Positions 16,060 to 16,436 of a DNA stretch of 16,436 nt are shown here, piece by piece. The first letter of the stretch is position 1, and each line of letters starts with the position of its first letter. The notes below the pieces were generated by a model. That model saw nothing but the letters and a program-made list of their open reading frames with translations, did not search any database and had not been told where the DNA came from. Made by a program: the position numbers and the translations under genes. The stretch is from JASEHD01 sp964471945 (GTDB lineage Bacteria > Bacteroidota > Ignavibacteria > UBA10030 > SZUA-254). The stretch is from the NCBI GenBank assembly GCA_964471945.1, contig CAYYIJ010000055.1, positions 1 through 16,436 on the forward strand. Reading direction: 5' to 3'.

Positions 16060-16436
16060 CTATTTGACTAAAAGCAGCTTACATGTTTTAATGAAGGTAC
16101 TACTTTGTTTTTCGATTGACTGTGCTTGCATCCGATAAAAATAAATTCCTGCCGCAAAACCTGATCCATCAAATGTTATTTGCTTGGAACCTGCTGACTG
16201 AATTCCATCGACTATAGTTGTAATTTCCTGACCTAATACATCGTACAACTTCAAAACTACATACGATTCTTCTGGAAGTTGGTACATAATTTCAGTCGTT
16301 GGATTAAACGGATTCGGATGGTTCTGCAGCAGCGCAAATTCTGATGGTCTCTCTTGTGGCGATTCATCTCCGATTTCCTGAAAACCTGCTTTGGTATGTT
16401 GCGGCAAACACGGATCACCTCCTGCCATTGCTGAAA
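16060..16436 (-). CDS. C-terminal end of a T9SS cargo protein (5' end beyond window)
   Basis: The frame stays open to the right edge, so this is the tail of a longer protein. A Met codon at 16428 is probably internal, as the open frame continues before it. After a linker, the last 90 or so residues form a T9SS type A sorting domain: LLQNHPNPFNPTTEIMYQL, then VVLKLYDVLGQEI, then AAGIYFYRM, ending in a basic-hydrophobic LLLVK. It is clearly related to the end of the S8 protease in the same window. The domain directs export through the T9SS translocon. What the rest of the protein does cannot be seen. Confidence 0.88.
   Translation of the reverse strand, partial: SAMAGGDPCLPQHTKAGFQEIGDESPQERPSEFALLQNHPNPFNPTTEIMYQLPEESYVVLKLYDVLGQEITTIVDGIQSAGSKQITFDGSGFAAGIYFYRMQAQSIEKQSSTFIKTCKLLLVK

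Noticed and set aside
16060..16428. Right-edge frame as a complete 122-residue protein starting at the Met codon at 16428
   Set aside because: The frame remains open to the window edge, and a T9SS sorting domain without a preceding signal peptide and cargo would not be functional. It is best read as the end of a longer gene.
1..16436. Mobile element, phage, toxin-antitoxin or defence system
   Set aside because: No transposase, integrase, phage or restriction-like protein is present. Gene content is housekeeping plus secreted proteins, on one strand with consistent composition.

Overview
This AT-rich bacterial window has every protein gene and its one tRNA on the minus strand, so transcription runs from right to left. 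Two proteins end in a type IX secretion (T9SS) type A sorting domain of the FlgD/Ig-like kind, with PNPFNP near its start and GxYFYR near its end. With the lipoproteins and the beta-helical surface protein, this suggests a member of the Bacteroidota/Chlorobiota (FCB) group, probably an Ignavibacteria-like lineage. That placement is inference from protein style; no marker gene was searched.

Right edge to 14.6 kb: the C-terminal end of a T9SS cargo protein runs in from outside the window. It is followed by a long perfect inverted repeat that probably terminates its transcript. A well-formed promoter then leads to a CNNM/CorC-type membrane protein with CBS domains.

14.5 to 8.96 kb: four tightly packed genes form one likely operon: a divergent GT-A-fold glycosyltransferase-like protein, nadD (NAD synthesis), a large T9SS-secreted subtilisin-like protease and a TPR lipoprotein. 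The junctions are a 4-base overlap, a 3-base gap and a 12-base gap, so the genes are probably translationally coupled.

8.96 to 2.97 kb: a tRNA-Arg(CCU) with a good promoter precedes proS (prolyl-tRNA synthetase), dnaE (replicative polymerase alpha subunit) and a thioredoxin gene, each separated by fewer than 60 bases. This is a housekeeping cluster. The DnaE PHP domain keeps all nine metal-binding positions of proofreading-type enzymes.

2.97 to 1: a 292-base AT-rich gap holds a candidate promoter. It leads into a gene for a large secreted protein with beta-helix-like repeats and Ig-like domains, which is still open at base 1 after 894 codons.

I found no convincing novel defence, mobile or CRISPR system. 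The most useful leads are the intact PHP metal site, the secreted protease/TPR lipoprotein pair inside a nadD operon, the degenerate glycosyltransferase, and a short copy of the tRNA 3' end in the proS leader.
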